NCBI RefSeq assembly: GCF_015351075.1
Contig: NZ_JADKRS010000001.1
Span: 248,001-312,000 of the forward strand
Length of the DNA: 64,000 nucleotides
Direction of reading: 5' to 3'
From: Clavibacter sp. VKM Ac-2873
GTDB taxonomy: Bacteria; Actinomycetota; Actinomycetes; Actinomycetales; Microbacteriaceae
Shown here: positions 51,641 through 62,146 of the stretch, one piece after another
How the letters are laid out: each line of letters opens with the position of its first letter
Position numbering within the stretch: the first letter of the stretch is position 1
Notes under the pieces: model-generated
What the model was told of the DNA's origin: nothing
Database searches by the model: none
What the model saw: only the letters and a program-made list of their open reading frames with translations
Program-made: the position numbers and the translations under genes

Positions 51641-52738
51641 TCAGTCCTCGTCGCCCGCGGTGCGCCGGTGCGCGAGCTCGACGATGCGGACGGTCTCCAG
51701 GGAGTCGCGCGGCGCGACGGGCACGGGCCCGCGGCCGCGCACGGCGTCGGCCATCGCGGAGTAGAAGTCGGCGTAGCGGCCGCGCTCGGTGGGCAGGCGC
51801 TCGCCCGCCGGATCGCCCGCGGCCTCGACGAGCGTGCCCCATTCGGACTCGGGCGCCTCGCCGAAGCCGGCGTCGGTCGGCGCCGCGCCCGCCTTGAGCA
51901 GCGGCTCCTGCGGGTCCAGCCCGTGCACGGCGTAGGCGCCCGCGGTGCCGAGCACGCGGAAGCGGGGACCGGCCAGCGCGGCGACGCGGCTGACGGTGAT
52001 GTGGGACTGCACGCCCGACTCGTGCAGGAGCGAGTAGAAGGCGTCGTCGTCGCTCGCGGATCCCTCGCGCACGGTGGCGAGCTCGGCGGCGAAGTCGGCG
52101 ACGGGACCGAACAGCTCCAGCGCCTGGTCGATCAGGTGGCTGCCGAGGTCGTACGAGATCCCCGCGGCATCCGCCGGCGTCTCGCGGTCCTGCCAGCGGT
52201 CGCGCACGGGCCCGCCCCAGCGCTCGAACGTCGACTCGAAGCGGTGGATCTCGCCCAGCCGGCCCGACGCGACGAGCGCCTTCACGGTGAGGAAGTCGCC
52301 GTCGAAGCGGCGGTTCTGGAAGACGGAGAACGGCACGCCGAGCGCCTCGGCGCGCTCGATGAGCATGAGCGCCTCGTCGACGGTCGCGACGAACGGCTTG
52401 TCCATCACGACGGCCAGGTGCGCGTCGAGCGCCTGGAGGCCCTGGCGGAGGTGCGCGGAGGCGGGCGACGCGATCACCACCATGTCGAGCTCGGCGGAGC
52501 GCGCGAACAGCTCGTCGGCGGACGCCACGACGTCGGCGCCGGGGTGGCGCTCGCGCACCTGGGCGGCGCGGTCCGGGTCGGAGGTCGCGACGAGGGCGAT
52601 CCGGTACTCGGGGCTCGCCGCGAGGAACGGGGCGTGGAACACGCGGCCGGCGAGGCCGTAGCCGACGATCCCCACGCGGATGGGGGCGTCGGCGGCGGCG
52701 GCGGACGGGGCGGCGGGGGCGGTGTCGGGGGTGCTCAC
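51641..52738 (-). CDS. Gfo/Idh/MocA family oxidoreductase
   Basis: A 365-residue NAD(P)-dependent sugar or inositol dehydrogenase-like protein. The dinucleotide motif is VGIVGYGLAGRVFHAPFL, the conserved Lys is in VMDKPFVATVDEA, and the C-terminal domain includes ISYDLGSHLIDQALELFG with the catalytic His. The substrate is unknown. GTG 52738 lies 7 nt after TAGCAT (52746-52751, opposite strand), so it has its own leaderless promoter although it follows uppS by 10 bp. Confidence 0.92.
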   Translation of the reverse strand: MSTPDTAPAAPSAAAADAPIRVGIVGYGLAGRVFHAPFLAASPEYRIALVATSDPDRAAQVRERHPGADVVASADELFARSAELDMVVIASPASAHLRQGLQALDAHLAVVMDKPFVATVDEALMLIERAEALGVPFSVFQNRRFDGDFLTVKALVASGRLGEIHRFESTFERWGGPVRDRWQDRETPADAAGISYDLGSHLIDQALELFGPVADFAAELATVREGSASDDDAFYSLLHESGVQSHITVSRVAALAGPRFRVLGTAGAYAVHGLDPQEPLLKAGAAPTDAGFGEAPESEWGTLVEAAGDPAGERLPTERGRYADFYSAMADAVRGRGPVPVAPRDSLETVRIVELAHRRTAGDED

Positions 52739-52748
52739 CCGACCGATG

Positions 52749-53645
52749 CTACTGAGCGCCGCGCTCCGGGTCGCCCGCCTCCGGGTCGCCCGCCTCCGGG
52801 TCGCCTGCCTGCGGGGCGTCCGGATCCTCCGCGGATCCCTCGTCGGCGTCCCCCGCGTGCGCGTCGACGGCGCCGCCGAACCTCCGGTCGCGGTGCACGT
52901 AGCTCTCGACCGCGTCCCAGAGGTCCTTGCGCCGGAAGTCGGGCCAGAGCCGGTCGAGGAACACCATCTCGGCGTACGCGGACTGCCAGAGCAGGAAGTT
53001 GCTCGTGCGCTGCTCGCCCGAGCTGCGGATGAAGAGGTCGACGTCCGGCACGTCGGGCAGGTACAGGTAGCGCTGGATCGTGCGCTCGTCGACGCGCGAC
53101 GCCTTGAGCCGGCCCGCGTCCACGTCCTCGGCGATGCGCTTGACGGCGTCGCCGATCTCCGTCCGGCCGCCGTAGTTGATGCACATCGTGAGCGTCATCC
53201 CGGTGTTGTGCTTCGTCATCTCCTCGGCGACCCGCAGGTCGTCGATGACGCTGCGCCAGAGGCGGGGGCGGCGGCCGGCCCAGCGGATGCGGACGTTCCA
53301 CGCGTTCAGCTGGTCGCGGCGGCGGTGGATCACGTCGCGGTTGAAGCCCATGAGGAAGCGCACCTCGGCGGGCGAGCGCTTCCAATTCTCGGTCGAGAAG
53401 GCGTAGACGGACAGGTGCGTGGCGCCCAGCTGCACGGCGCCCGCGACGGTGTCGAACCACGCCTCCTCGCCCGCCTGGTGCCCGGCGGTGCGCGGCAGCC
53501 CGCGCTGGTTCGCCCAGCGGCCGTTGCCGTCCATCACGACCGCGATGTGCTTCGGCACGAGGTCGGAGGGGATCGCGGGCGGCTGCTCGCCCGTCCAGTC
53601 GAGCGGGAGGTCGGTGCGGCCGGGGACCTCGGGGCGTCGGCTCAT
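52749..53645 (-). CDS. uppS: Isoprenyl transferase (undecaprenyl diphosphate synthase family)
   Basis: A 298-residue cis-prenyltransferase making the long polyprenyl diphosphate that carries cell-wall and exopolysaccharide units. The catalytic Asp is in [20 protein letters not shown], the diphosphate site continues in [11 protein letters not shown], and the C-terminal [19 protein letters not shown] binds the chain. The last 40 residues are an Asp/Ala/Gly tail with a pentapeptide repeat. ATG 53645 overlaps the recO stop by 4 bp. Confidence 0.96.
   Translation of the reverse strand: MSRRPEVPGRTDLPLDWTGEQPPAIPSDLVPKHIAVVMDGNGRWANQRGLPRTAGHQAGEEAWFDTVAGAVQLGATHLSVYAFSTENWKRSPAEVRFLMGFNRDVIHRRRDQLNAWNVRIRWAGRRPRLWRSVIDDLRVAEEMTKHNTGMTLTMCINYGGRTEIGDAVKRIAEDVDAGRLKASRVDERTIQRYLYLPDVPDVDLFIRSSGEQRTSNFLLWQSAYAEMVFLDRLWPDFRRKDLWDAVESYVHRDRRFGGAVDAHAGDADEGSAEDPDAPQAGDPEAGDPEAGDPERGAQ
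52764..52808. repeat. 15-bp tandem repeat in the 3' end of uppS
   Basis: CTCCGGGTCGCCCGC occurs three times head to tail (the last copy has one change), with a degenerate fourth copy to 52823. It encodes an EAGDP-like pentapeptide repeat in the tail of the isoprenyl transferase. Confidence 0.9.
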
Positions 53646-54571
53646 GGGGTCGTCTCCTGTGCTCGGGGGCGGTCGGCGGGGATCGCGTGCGGGGCGTCCG
53701 GGTCGGGATCCGCGGCGCGGGGCGTCGCGCGGACGAGGGCGGCGGTCGCGGCGGCGAGGGCGGCGGCGGGATCCGGGCCGGCCCCGTCGACGTCGGGTGC
53801 GTCGAGCGGCACGGGCCGCTCGGTCGCCGGCAGCAGCTGGCGCGCGTCGCTGCGGTCGACGAGGCCGAGCGAGCGGATCCCCCGGTCGAGGTGCCACTGC
53901 GCGTACGCCGCGACGACGCCGCTCGCGCGGGCCTGCGAGCGGAGCGTCGCCGCCTCGGCGTGCGGCCAGTCGCCCGTGAGGAGGGCGGAGAGGAGTGCGA
54001 GGGTGTCGGGGTCCAGCCGCGGCGATCCGGGCGGGGCGGCCGCGTCCGCGACCACGCCGCCCAGCTGCACGACGAACGCGGAGTGCGGTCCGGGGGCGCC
54101 CGTCACGGCGCAGTCCTGGAAGCTCGGCGCCCAACCGGCCATGGACAGGCTCCGCAGCAGGTACGAGTCGAGCGTGAGGCTCGCGCCGTGCTCCCGTCGG
54201 CTGAGCGAGCGGAGCGCGCCGACGAGCAGCAGGTACTGCTGCAGCGAGCCCTCGTCCTCCGTGACGCGGTCGGCCGTCTCGACCATGGCGCTGGCGGCCG
54301 TGTAGCTGCCGTAGTCGGACGCGATGAGGGCGCCGTAGGAGGCGATGGACTCGGCCTGCGTGATGATGTCGAGCGTCCGGCCCTCGAAGAACTGCGCGTC
54401 GGCGACCATGAACGGCTCGAGCCGGGCCCCGAACTTCGACTGCGTGCGCCGCACGCCCTTGGCCACCGCGCGGATCTTGCCGTGCTGCCGGGAGAGCATC
54501 GTGACGATCCGGTCCGCCTCGCCCAGCTTGTGGGTGCGCAGGACGACGATCTCGTCACGGTAGAGGGGCAC
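53642..54571 (-). CDS. recO: DNA repair protein RecO
   Basis: RecO works with RecF and RecR to load RecA at gaps. The 309-residue protein has the N-terminal OB fold ([40 protein letters not shown]) and a helical C-terminal part. The zinc-finger cysteines of many RecO proteins are mostly absent: only one Cys is visible in the DCAVTG stretch. The C-terminal 60 residues are Ala/Pro/Asp-rich. GTG 54571 lies 6 nt after GATAAT (54578-54583, opposite strand), and GAGGA is also close. Confidence 0.95.
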   Translation of the reverse strand: MPLYRDEIVVLRTHKLGEADRIVTMLSRQHGKIRAVAKGVRRTQSKFGARLEPFMVADAQFFEGRTLDIITQAESIASYGALIASDYGSYTAASAMVETADRVTEDEGSLQQYLLLVGALRSLSRREHGASLTLDSYLLRSLSMAGWAPSFQDCAVTGAPGPHSAFVVQLGGVVADAAAPPGSPRLDPDTLALLSALLTGDWPHAEAATLRSQARASGVVAAYAQWHLDRGIRSLGLVDRSDARQLLPATERPVPLDAPDVDGAGPDPAAALAAATAALVRATPRAADPDPDAPHAIPADRPRAQETTP

Positions 54572-54687
54572 TCCTCGATTATCCGCCCCGCGCCCGCGCT
54601 CCCCCGCCGCCGCGCGGTGCCGACGTCCGGCCGCCGGGCGTCACGCGGCCGGGCGCCGCACCCGCCCTGTGCTATCAAGGGGAGGCC

Positions 54688-55365
54688 ATGGATCCCGTCC
54701 CCCTCACCATCCCGCTCTGGGCGGACCTCCTGGCGGTCAGCATCGGCAGCCTCCAGGGCGCCATGTTCGCGGCGGGCTTCCGCGACCGGCGGCTCGACCT
54801 GCTCGGCGTCGCCATCATCGGCACGGCCACGGGACTCGGCGGCGGCCTCCTCCGGGACGTGTTCCTCGACGTCACGCCCGCGGCGCTCTCGAGCAACTGG
54901 CTCATGCTCGTCGCGGTCGCCGCGGCCCTCGGCGGCATGCTCCTCGAGCGGATCTTCACCCGCCTCGACGTCGTCATCACCGCCCTCGACGCGCTCACCA
55001 TCGGCCTGTTCTGCGCCATCGGCACGTCGAAGGCGCTGGCGGCCGGGGTGCCGGGGGTGCCCGCCGTCTTCATCGGCGTCGTCTCGGCGGTGGGCGGCTC
55101 GTTCGTGCGCGACCTCCTGCTCAACCTGCCCATCGCGATGATGCACGTCGGCTCGCTCTACGCGGTCGCCGCGGGCGTGGGCGCCGTCATCGTCGTCGTG
55201 CTCGCGGCGTTCGGCGTGCCCATGTGGGTCGCGGCCATCGTGTGCGTCGCCGTCACGGCCACGACGCGGCTCCTCGCGGTGCGCTTCGGCTGGAGCCTGC
55301 CGGAGCAGCGCGCGCTCAGCCGCCTGCGGTTCACGGCGCTGCGCCGCCCGCGCCCCCGTCGCTGA
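54688..55365 (+). CDS. UPF0126/TRIC-type membrane protein (YicG-like)
   Basis: A 225-residue protein with seven membrane segments in two three-helix repeats. Each repeat carries a Gly-Gly-x-x-x-Arg-Asp motif: TGLGGGLLRDVFLD and SAVGGSFVRDLLLN. This matches trimeric-intracellular-cation-channel relatives, which conduct cations, though some bacterial members transport small molecules. ATG 54688 follows AAGGGGAGG. It lies alone on the plus strand between leuA and recO and ends in a bidirectional hairpin. Confidence 0.9.
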   Translation: MDPVPLTIPLWADLLAVSIGSLQGAMFAAGFRDRRLDLLGVAIIGTATGLGGGLLRDVFLDVTPAALSSNWLMLVAVAAALGGMLLERIFTRLDVVITALDALTIGLFCAIGTSKALAAGVPGVPAVFIGVVSAVGGSFVRDLLLNLPIAMMHVGSLYAVAAGVGAVIVVVLAAFGVPMWVAAIVCVAVTATTRLLAVRFGWSLPEQRALSRLRFTALRRPRPRR

Positions 55366-55404
55366 CGCACCACGGCCGGGCGTCGCCGCCTGGCCGTGGT
55401 GCGT
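55365..55404. terminator. Bidirectional terminator hairpin
   Basis: ACGCACCACGGCC pairs with GGCCGTGGTGCGT over 13 bp around a 14-nt loop. It lies between the convergent YicG-like gene (ends 55365) and leuA (ends 55427). Confidence 0.8.
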
Positions 55405-55426
55405 CCGCGACATCGCGCGGCGCGGA

Positions 55427-57247
<1,821 letters not shown>

Positions 57248-57254
57248 GGCCGGA

Positions 57255-57299
57255 TCAGGCCTCGCCGCGGCGACTAAGGAGGAGGCGGCCGGACTGCAT
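57255..57299 (-). CDS. leuL: leuA leader peptide (MQSGRLLLSRRGEA)
   Basis: A 14-codon frame upstream of leuA encodes MQSGRLLLSRRGEA. Codons 6-8 (57276-57284) are CTC CTC CTT, three Leu in a row. Its ATG lies 6 nt after TACCGT (57306-57311, minus), so the mRNA probably starts at this ATG. Leu-rich leader peptides before leuA have been predicted in actinobacteria; the presence of the anti-ribosome-binding-site stem just downstream supports a real attenuator. Confidence 0.8.
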   Translation of the reverse strand: MQSGRLLLSRRGEA

Positions 57300-57371
57300 G
57301 GATCCACGGTACACCGGCTCCGCGGGGATCCGCACCCGTCGCGGCCATCGGTGCCGGGCGGCGCGCGCCGC

Positions 57372-59936
57372 TCAGCGGGCGGAGCGGAGCACGCGCGTGA
57401 GGTCGCGCACGGACGTCGACGGGAGGTACGCGCGCGTGAGCGCGAGGCCCACGGTCGGCAGGGCGGTCGCGTCCGGGTAGGCCATGATCAGCGGCACGAG
57501 CTCCGGCTGGAACTTGCGCTTGAACTCCAGCAGCGAGCGGAAGCCGTAGACGGGCTCGAGCGAGTCGGCGAGGAACTCGAGGATCCGCTCGACGGCGCCC
57601 TCCTGGCCATCCGCGCCCGCGCCGGCCTCCTCGTCCTCGTCCCGCGGCGACGCGGCGCGGGTCTGCGCGAGCGGCGCGGCGGACAGGCTCATGAACTCGA
57701 TGCCGTCCTCCTTCATCCGCATGGCCGAGCGGGCGATGAGGAACTCCATCACGCCGTTGATGCCGTCCGGCCGGCGACGCATGAAGTCGAGCGTCCAGCC
57801 CACCACCTCGCCGTCACGCCAGGTGGGGAGCCAGCTCGTGGCGGCCTGGACGTGGTCGTCGGCGTCGATGGCGAGCATGAGCCGCACGGCGGGATCCCGC
57901 AGCTCCTCCACGCCGCCCAGCGTGAAGCCCATCTCGGGGAGCTCCTTCTCCGCGACCCACTCCTCGGACATCTGCTCGATCTGGCTCGCCCATGCGAGCG
58001 GCAGCTCCGCCCAGGTGGTCCACTCGGCGCGGATGCCGGCCCGGTCGGCCCGGTTGATGGACGTGCGCACGTCCTGCCACTTCTTGCCCGTGGTCTGCCA
58101 GGTGCCGGGTCGCACCACGGTCTCCTCGGCGACGACGAGCGTCTCCCAGCCCATGTCGCGGAACAGCGGGCTCATGGACGCGGGCACGCTGTAGAAGACG
58201 GGCGTCCACCCGTTGTCGTCGGCGAAGCGCGCGAACTGGCCGAGCACGTCGCGGAGCGCCGCGTCGTCGTCCGGCGGGCCGAGCGGCGCGGCCGTCGTGA
58301 TGGCGACGCTGCCCACGACGCGGTAGGCCACGACCGTCTGCCCGTCGGCGGCGATCCAGTACGAGTTGCCCGGCCACGTCGCCATGTGCGACAGCGAGCC
58401 GATCGCGCCGCGGCGGAGGGCGGGCGCGACGCGCGCCTGCGCCCGCGGCACGGCGGCGATGCGGACGTCCGCGATCGCGCGCAGGCTCGCGATCACCAGG
58501 ATGATCCAGAACACCGGGCCGACGCCGCGGTAGACGACGTCGGTGATGGGGTCGGTCGGCAGGAAGTCGAGCGACTCGCCGCGCAGGAACGACGCCGGGA
58601 TGAAGCGGTCGGGCGCCTCGGCCAGCAGGTCGTTGAGGTCGACCGGCCGGGTGAAGGCGTCGGAGAGCGCCAGCCCGGTGGCCACGAAGAGCGCCATGAG
58701 CCCGGCCAGGGCGACGCCCGTGGTCACGAGGAAGCGCCGGATCGCGGGGGCCGTCGACAGGATCGTGAAGTGCCGGCGCAGGAGCACGAGGACGATCGCG
58801 CTGCCGAGCGGCAGCGTCACCGACGCCACGAGCGCGGCCACCGCCTCCGGGTGCGCGGACGGGGACGCGGACAGGCGCGGCGAGACCATGTCGCGGTGCA
58901 CGAGCATGCCGAACGCGTACGCGGACAGCACGGCGAGGAGCAGGTTGACGCTCACCGCCAGCCACACGGCGAAGCGCCGCCCGCGGGCGAGGCCGTACGC
59001 GGCGACCAGCAGGGCGAGCAGCGGCGCCACCGAGAGCAGGATCGGGCCGACGCCGCCCCCGATGCGGGCGAGCATGATCTCCTGCAGGCAGTCGTGCGTG
59101 AAGTCGCTCGAGAGGCAGCGGGTGGAGATCGCGTCCCCCGGCACCCGGTCGTCGACGAACAGCAGCGCGATGGGCGCGAGCGGGCCGTAGCGGCTGCGGG
59201 ACAGCAGGGCGATCGCGGGACCCGTGCCGAGGATGGCGACGACCGTCGCGAGGATGACGCGCACCTCGTGGTGGGAGCTGCGCTGCCAGCGCGCTCCGCC
59301 CGCGGGGCGGTGCAGCAGTCCGCCGAGGACGCCGCCGACGAGGATCGCGAGGAGGCGGTAGAGGTCGCTCGGCTGGCCCGAGTAGAGCAGGAACACGAGC
59401 ACCACCACGACGAGCACGACGCGGATCCGCCTCCGCCACAGGACGCCGGCCCACGCGCTCGAGAGCGCGAGCACCCCCGCCACCGCCGTGAGGGGATCCG
59501 CCGTCGCCACGCCGCGCACGCCGTGCGACCAGAGCTCGCCGTCCACGAGCCCGAGCGCCTGCACGGCGATGCCGAGGAGCGATCCGACCGCGCCGGTCAG
59601 CACGAACCCGAGGAGCGTGCGCCACCAGCCCATGAGCCGCTCCGCGACGCCCACCAGCACGAGGATCGCGACGAGCGAGACGATCAGCTCCACCGGCCCG
59701 TCGGTGAGGAACGCGGCCGTCGCGGTGGTCCACCAGTGCCCGCGCTCGACCACGGCCATGTAGCCGGTCGCCAGCTGGTGGTGGACGACGCGGCGCCAGA
59801 CGTCGGAGACGGCGGGCAGCACCGCCAGCACCAGGACCACGAGCGCGATGGCCAGCGTCACGCGCTGCGCGAGGAGCCGGGCGCCGATGGCGCGCGCGGC
59901 GCCCACGAGCGTGAACGGGCGCGATCCCGCCGTCAT
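57372..59936 (-). CDS. MprF-like aminoacyl-phosphatidylglycerol synthase domain protein
   Basis: An 854-residue membrane protein. Residues 1-560 hold about 12 hydrophobic segments; the part near 60-200 reads like a rhomboid fold (GHWWTTATAAFL, then GWWRTLLGFVLTGAVGSLLG) but lacks the GxSx serine motif. The C-terminal 300 residues form the DUF2156 acyltransferase domain that transfers an amino acid from tRNA to a lipid: NSYWIAADGQTVVAYRVVG, KKWQDVRTSINRADRAGI and YGFRSLLEFKRKFQPE. ATG 59936 overlaps the esterase stop by 4 bp. Lysine or alanine as donor amino acid cannot be told apart. Confidence 0.9.
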   Translation of the reverse strand: MTAGSRPFTLVGAARAIGARLLAQRVTLAIALVVLVLAVLPAVSDVWRRVVHHQLATGYMAVVERGHWWTTATAAFLTDGPVELIVSLVAILVLVGVAERLMGWWRTLLGFVLTGAVGSLLGIAVQALGLVDGELWSHGVRGVATADPLTAVAGVLALSSAWAGVLWRRRIRVVLVVVVLVFLLYSGQPSDLYRLLAILVGGVLGGLLHRPAGGARWQRSSHHEVRVILATVVAILGTGPAIALLSRSRYGPLAPIALLFVDDRVPGDAISTRCLSSDFTHDCLQEIMLARIGGGVGPILLSVAPLLALLVAAYGLARGRRFAVWLAVSVNLLLAVLSAYAFGMLVHRDMVSPRLSASPSAHPEAVAALVASVTLPLGSAIVLVLLRRHFTILSTAPAIRRFLVTTGVALAGLMALFVATGLALSDAFTRPVDLNDLLAEAPDRFIPASFLRGESLDFLPTDPITDVVYRGVGPVFWIILVIASLRAIADVRIAAVPRAQARVAPALRRGAIGSLSHMATWPGNSYWIAADGQTVVAYRVVGSVAITTAAPLGPPDDDAALRDVLGQFARFADDNGWTPVFYSVPASMSPLFRDMGWETLVVAEETVVRPGTWQTTGKKWQDVRTSINRADRAGIRAEWTTWAELPLAWASQIEQMSEEWVAEKELPEMGFTLGGVEELRDPAVRLMLAIDADDHVQAATSWLPTWRDGEVVGWTLDFMRRRPDGINGVMEFLIARSAMRMKEDGIEFMSLSAAPLAQTRAASPRDEDEEAGAGADGQEGAVERILEFLADSLEPVYGFRSLLEFKRKFQPELVPLIMAYPDATALPTVGLALTRAYLPSTSVRDLTRVLRSAR

Positions 59937-61324
59937 CGCGTGAGGCCCAGCCGCTGGCCGAGCGCGGGCAGCGCGTCCTGCGCGCACCAGTTCACGGTGC
60001 CCCAGTCGTGCGAGGTGCCCGGGGAGACGCTCAGGTGGGCCGTCATGCCGGACGCCCGCGCCGCCGCCTCCACCTGCTCCACCTGAGGACGGTACTGCTG
60101 GTCGTCCTCGCCCGCGCAGAAGAACCCGGCCATGTCGGCGTACGGGCTCCTCGCCTCCATGATCGCCGCGGGGAACGCGGCGGCGTACTGCGCCTGGGAT
60201 CCGTTGAACGCGTCCTGCACGGTGTCGGCTCCGATGGTCGGGGCCATCTCGCCCGAGATGTCCACCAGGGAGCCGAACAGGTCGGGGTGGCCGGCCCCCA
60301 GCTGCGCGGCGCACGTGCCGCCCTGGGAGAAGCCGAGCACCGACCACGCGGTGCGGTCGGGGAGCACGCGGAGGTTCGCCTGGATCCACGCGGGGACGTC
60401 CACCGTCAGGTAGGTGGCCGATCGGCCGAGCGGTGAGTCCACGCACATGGGGTTGTCCTCGGGCGCGCCGAGCTGGTCGGGCACGACGACGATGGGGGCG
60501 AGGCCGCGGTGCGCGCTCGCGTACTGGTCCATCACCCTGTCGAGCCGGCCGGAGGCGAACAGGTCGACGGGCGATCCCGGCTGGCCGGACATGGCGACGA
60601 CCACGGGGAGGGCCGGGGCGTCGGCGACCAGCGCGGCCGGGGGCAGGTAGACGAGGGCCTCCCGGGCGGCGAACCCCGACTGCGTCGCGGGGATGGTGGT
60701 CGTGCCCAGCCGTCCGCGCAGCGGGAGCGCCTCCGCCGGCTGCCAGCTGTCCTCGAGGGGACCCGTCGACGCGGGAGCGGCGCCGTCCGGCGACGGCAGC
60801 GCGGTCAGGTCGAGCGGGAGCACGCGCGTGAGGCCGAACGCGGCCGCGATGTTCGGGTACTCCTCCACGTCGGCGTTGATGCCGACGGCGGAGGCGAGGA
60901 CGACGAGCGGCACCACGAGGACGCCGAGCGCCGTGTGCAGGACGCGCAGGCGTCGTGGCGGCGGCTGCGTCCCCCCGACGCCCGTGACGCTGCGTCCGGA
61001 CCGGGCCAGCGTGATGGCGGCGAGGCCGAGGCCCATGCCGCCGATGGCCGTCCACCCCCGGGTGCCGGTCGACAGCACGACGCCGAAGAGGTCGAGCACG
61101 TCGCCGAGGACGAACGCGAGCGCGAGGCCGGCGAGGGCGCCGAGACCCGCGGCGAGGGCGGTCTCGGCGAGCGTGCGCCGCGGATCCGCCGCCCGGGCCC
61201 CGCGGCGCAGGCGCGCGCGACGGGCGACGACGGCGAGGAGGACCAGGAGGAACGCCGGCACGAGCGCCGCCGCGGTCACGAACGACGCGGAGATGATGGG
61301 CAGGTCGGCGAGATCGTGGAGCAC
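59933..61324 (-). CDS. Membrane-anchored alpha/beta hydrolase (esterase/antigen-85-like)
   Basis: A 463-residue protein with four N-terminal membrane helices (residues 10-165) and an extracytoplasmic alpha/beta hydrolase domain. The nucleophile Ser lies in VLGFSQGGTCAAQLG; the late Asp/His are likely in FFCAGEDDQQY and SPGTSHDWGTVNWC. The fold resembles esterase D/mycolyltransferase-like proteins. It is coupled to the aminoacyl-lipid synthase gene downstream; in some bacteria a hydrolase next to such a synthase removes the amino acid again, which would fit. GTG 61324 starts it. Confidence 0.88.
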   Translation of the reverse strand: MLHDLADLPIISASFVTAAALVPAFLLVLLAVVARRARLRRGARAADPRRTLAETALAAGLGALAGLALAFVLGDVLDLFGVVLSTGTRGWTAIGGMGLGLAAITLARSGRSVTGVGGTQPPPRRLRVLHTALGVLVVPLVVLASAVGINADVEEYPNIAAAFGLTRVLPLDLTALPSPDGAAPASTGPLEDSWQPAEALPLRGRLGTTTIPATQSGFAAREALVYLPPAALVADAPALPVVVAMSGQPGSPVDLFASGRLDRVMDQYASAHRGLAPIVVVPDQLGAPEDNPMCVDSPLGRSATYLTVDVPAWIQANLRVLPDRTAWSVLGFSQGGTCAAQLGAGHPDLFGSLVDISGEMAPTIGADTVQDAFNGSQAQYAAAFPAAIMEARSPYADMAGFFCAGEDDQQYRPQVEQVEAAARASGMTAHLSVSPGTSHDWGTVNWCAQDALPALGQRLGLTR

Positions 61325-61378
61325 GGTGGTCCTCTGGTGCGGAAGCGAAGGCGTTCGAATCTAGCCCACGCGCCCGAG

Positions 61379-61397
61379 GGCCCGCGGGGGGCGGGCC
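61379..61397 (-). terminator. Short GC hairpin after the response-regulator gene
   Basis: GGCCCGC pairs with GCGGGCC around five G/C bases in the 80-bp gap between the response regulator (ends 61405) and the esterase gene (starts 61324). It is short and has no T tract, so it may only reduce read-through. Confidence 0.4.
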
Positions 61398-61404
61398 GGA
61401 ACGG

Positions 61405-62091
61405 CTAGCCCTGCGGCTGCGTCCCCGTGAGCCGGTGCTCGAAGGCGAAGACCACGAGCTGCACGCGATCGCGGAGGCTCAGCTTCGCGAGGATGCGGCT
61501 CACGTGCGTCTTCACCGTCGCCTCGCTCAGGAACTCGGCCTGCGCGATCTCGGCGTTGCTGAGCCCCCGTGCGGCGAGGACGAAGATCTCCCGCTCCCGG
61601 GCGGTCAGCGCGGCGAAGGCGGGCGGCGCGACCCGCGGCCGGGAACCCGGGTCGAAGTGCTCGAGCAGCTGCCGCGTGGCCGACGCGGCGATGACCGAGT
61701 TGCCGGCGTGCACGGTGCGGATGGCGGCGAGCAGGAACTCGGGGTCGGCGTCCTTGAGGACGAAGCCGCTCGCCCCCGCCCGGATGGCGCGCGCGGCGCT
61801 CTCGTCGAGGTCGAACGTGGTGAGGACGAGGACGCGCGGCGGGCGATCGCCCCGCGCGTCGGCCGCGCGCAGGACCTCGGCGGTCGCCTGGATCCCGTCC
61901 ATCACCGGCATGCGGATATCCATGAGGATCACGTCGGGGCGCTCGGTGCGCGCGAGCTCCACGGCCTCCTGGCCGTTGGCGGCCTCGCCGGCGAACTCCA
62001 GGTCGGGCTGCGAGGAGATGAGCATGCGGACGCCCGTGCGGAACAGGGCCTGGTCGTCGACCAGGGCGACGCGGATGGGTGGGGTGGGCAC
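61405..62091 (-). CDS. NarL/LuxR-family response regulator
   Basis: A 228-residue two-component regulator. The receiver domain has the acidic pair in ALVDDQALFRTG, phospho-acceptor Asp58 in DVILMDIRMPVMDG, Thr in VLVLTTFD and Lys in FVLKDADPEF. The C-terminal LuxR helix-turn-helix is LTAREREIFVLAARGLSNAE then SEATVKTHVSRI. GTG 62091 follows GAAGGACC. It lies 55 bp after the histidine kinase gene and upstream of the esterase and MprF-like genes on the same strand. The target genes are unknown. Confidence 0.95.
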   Translation of the reverse strand: MPTPPIRVALVDDQALFRTGVRMLISSQPDLEFAGEAANGQEAVELARTERPDVILMDIRMPVMDGIQATAEVLRAADARGDRPPRVLVLTTFDLDESAARAIRAGASGFVLKDADPEFLLAAIRTVHAGNSVIAASATRQLLEHFDPGSRPRVAPPAFAALTAREREIFVLAARGLSNAEIAQAEFLSEATVKTHVSRILAKLSLRDRVQLVVFAFEHRLTGTQPQG

Positions 62092-62146
62092 GGAGGGTCC
62101 TTCGATCGAGGTCGGCGGGGGGAGCGTATCGCGCGGGCGTTGCGGG

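Noticed and set aside
57351-60086. A 911-residue plus-strand frame
   Set aside because: It is antisense to the MprF-like gene and is composed of charged low-complexity sequence without motifs.
57372-61055. A 1227-residue fusion of the esterase region and the MprF-like protein
   Set aside because: The upstream part is the esterase gene read in the wrong frame. The ATGA overlap at 59933-59936 gives separate starts and stops.
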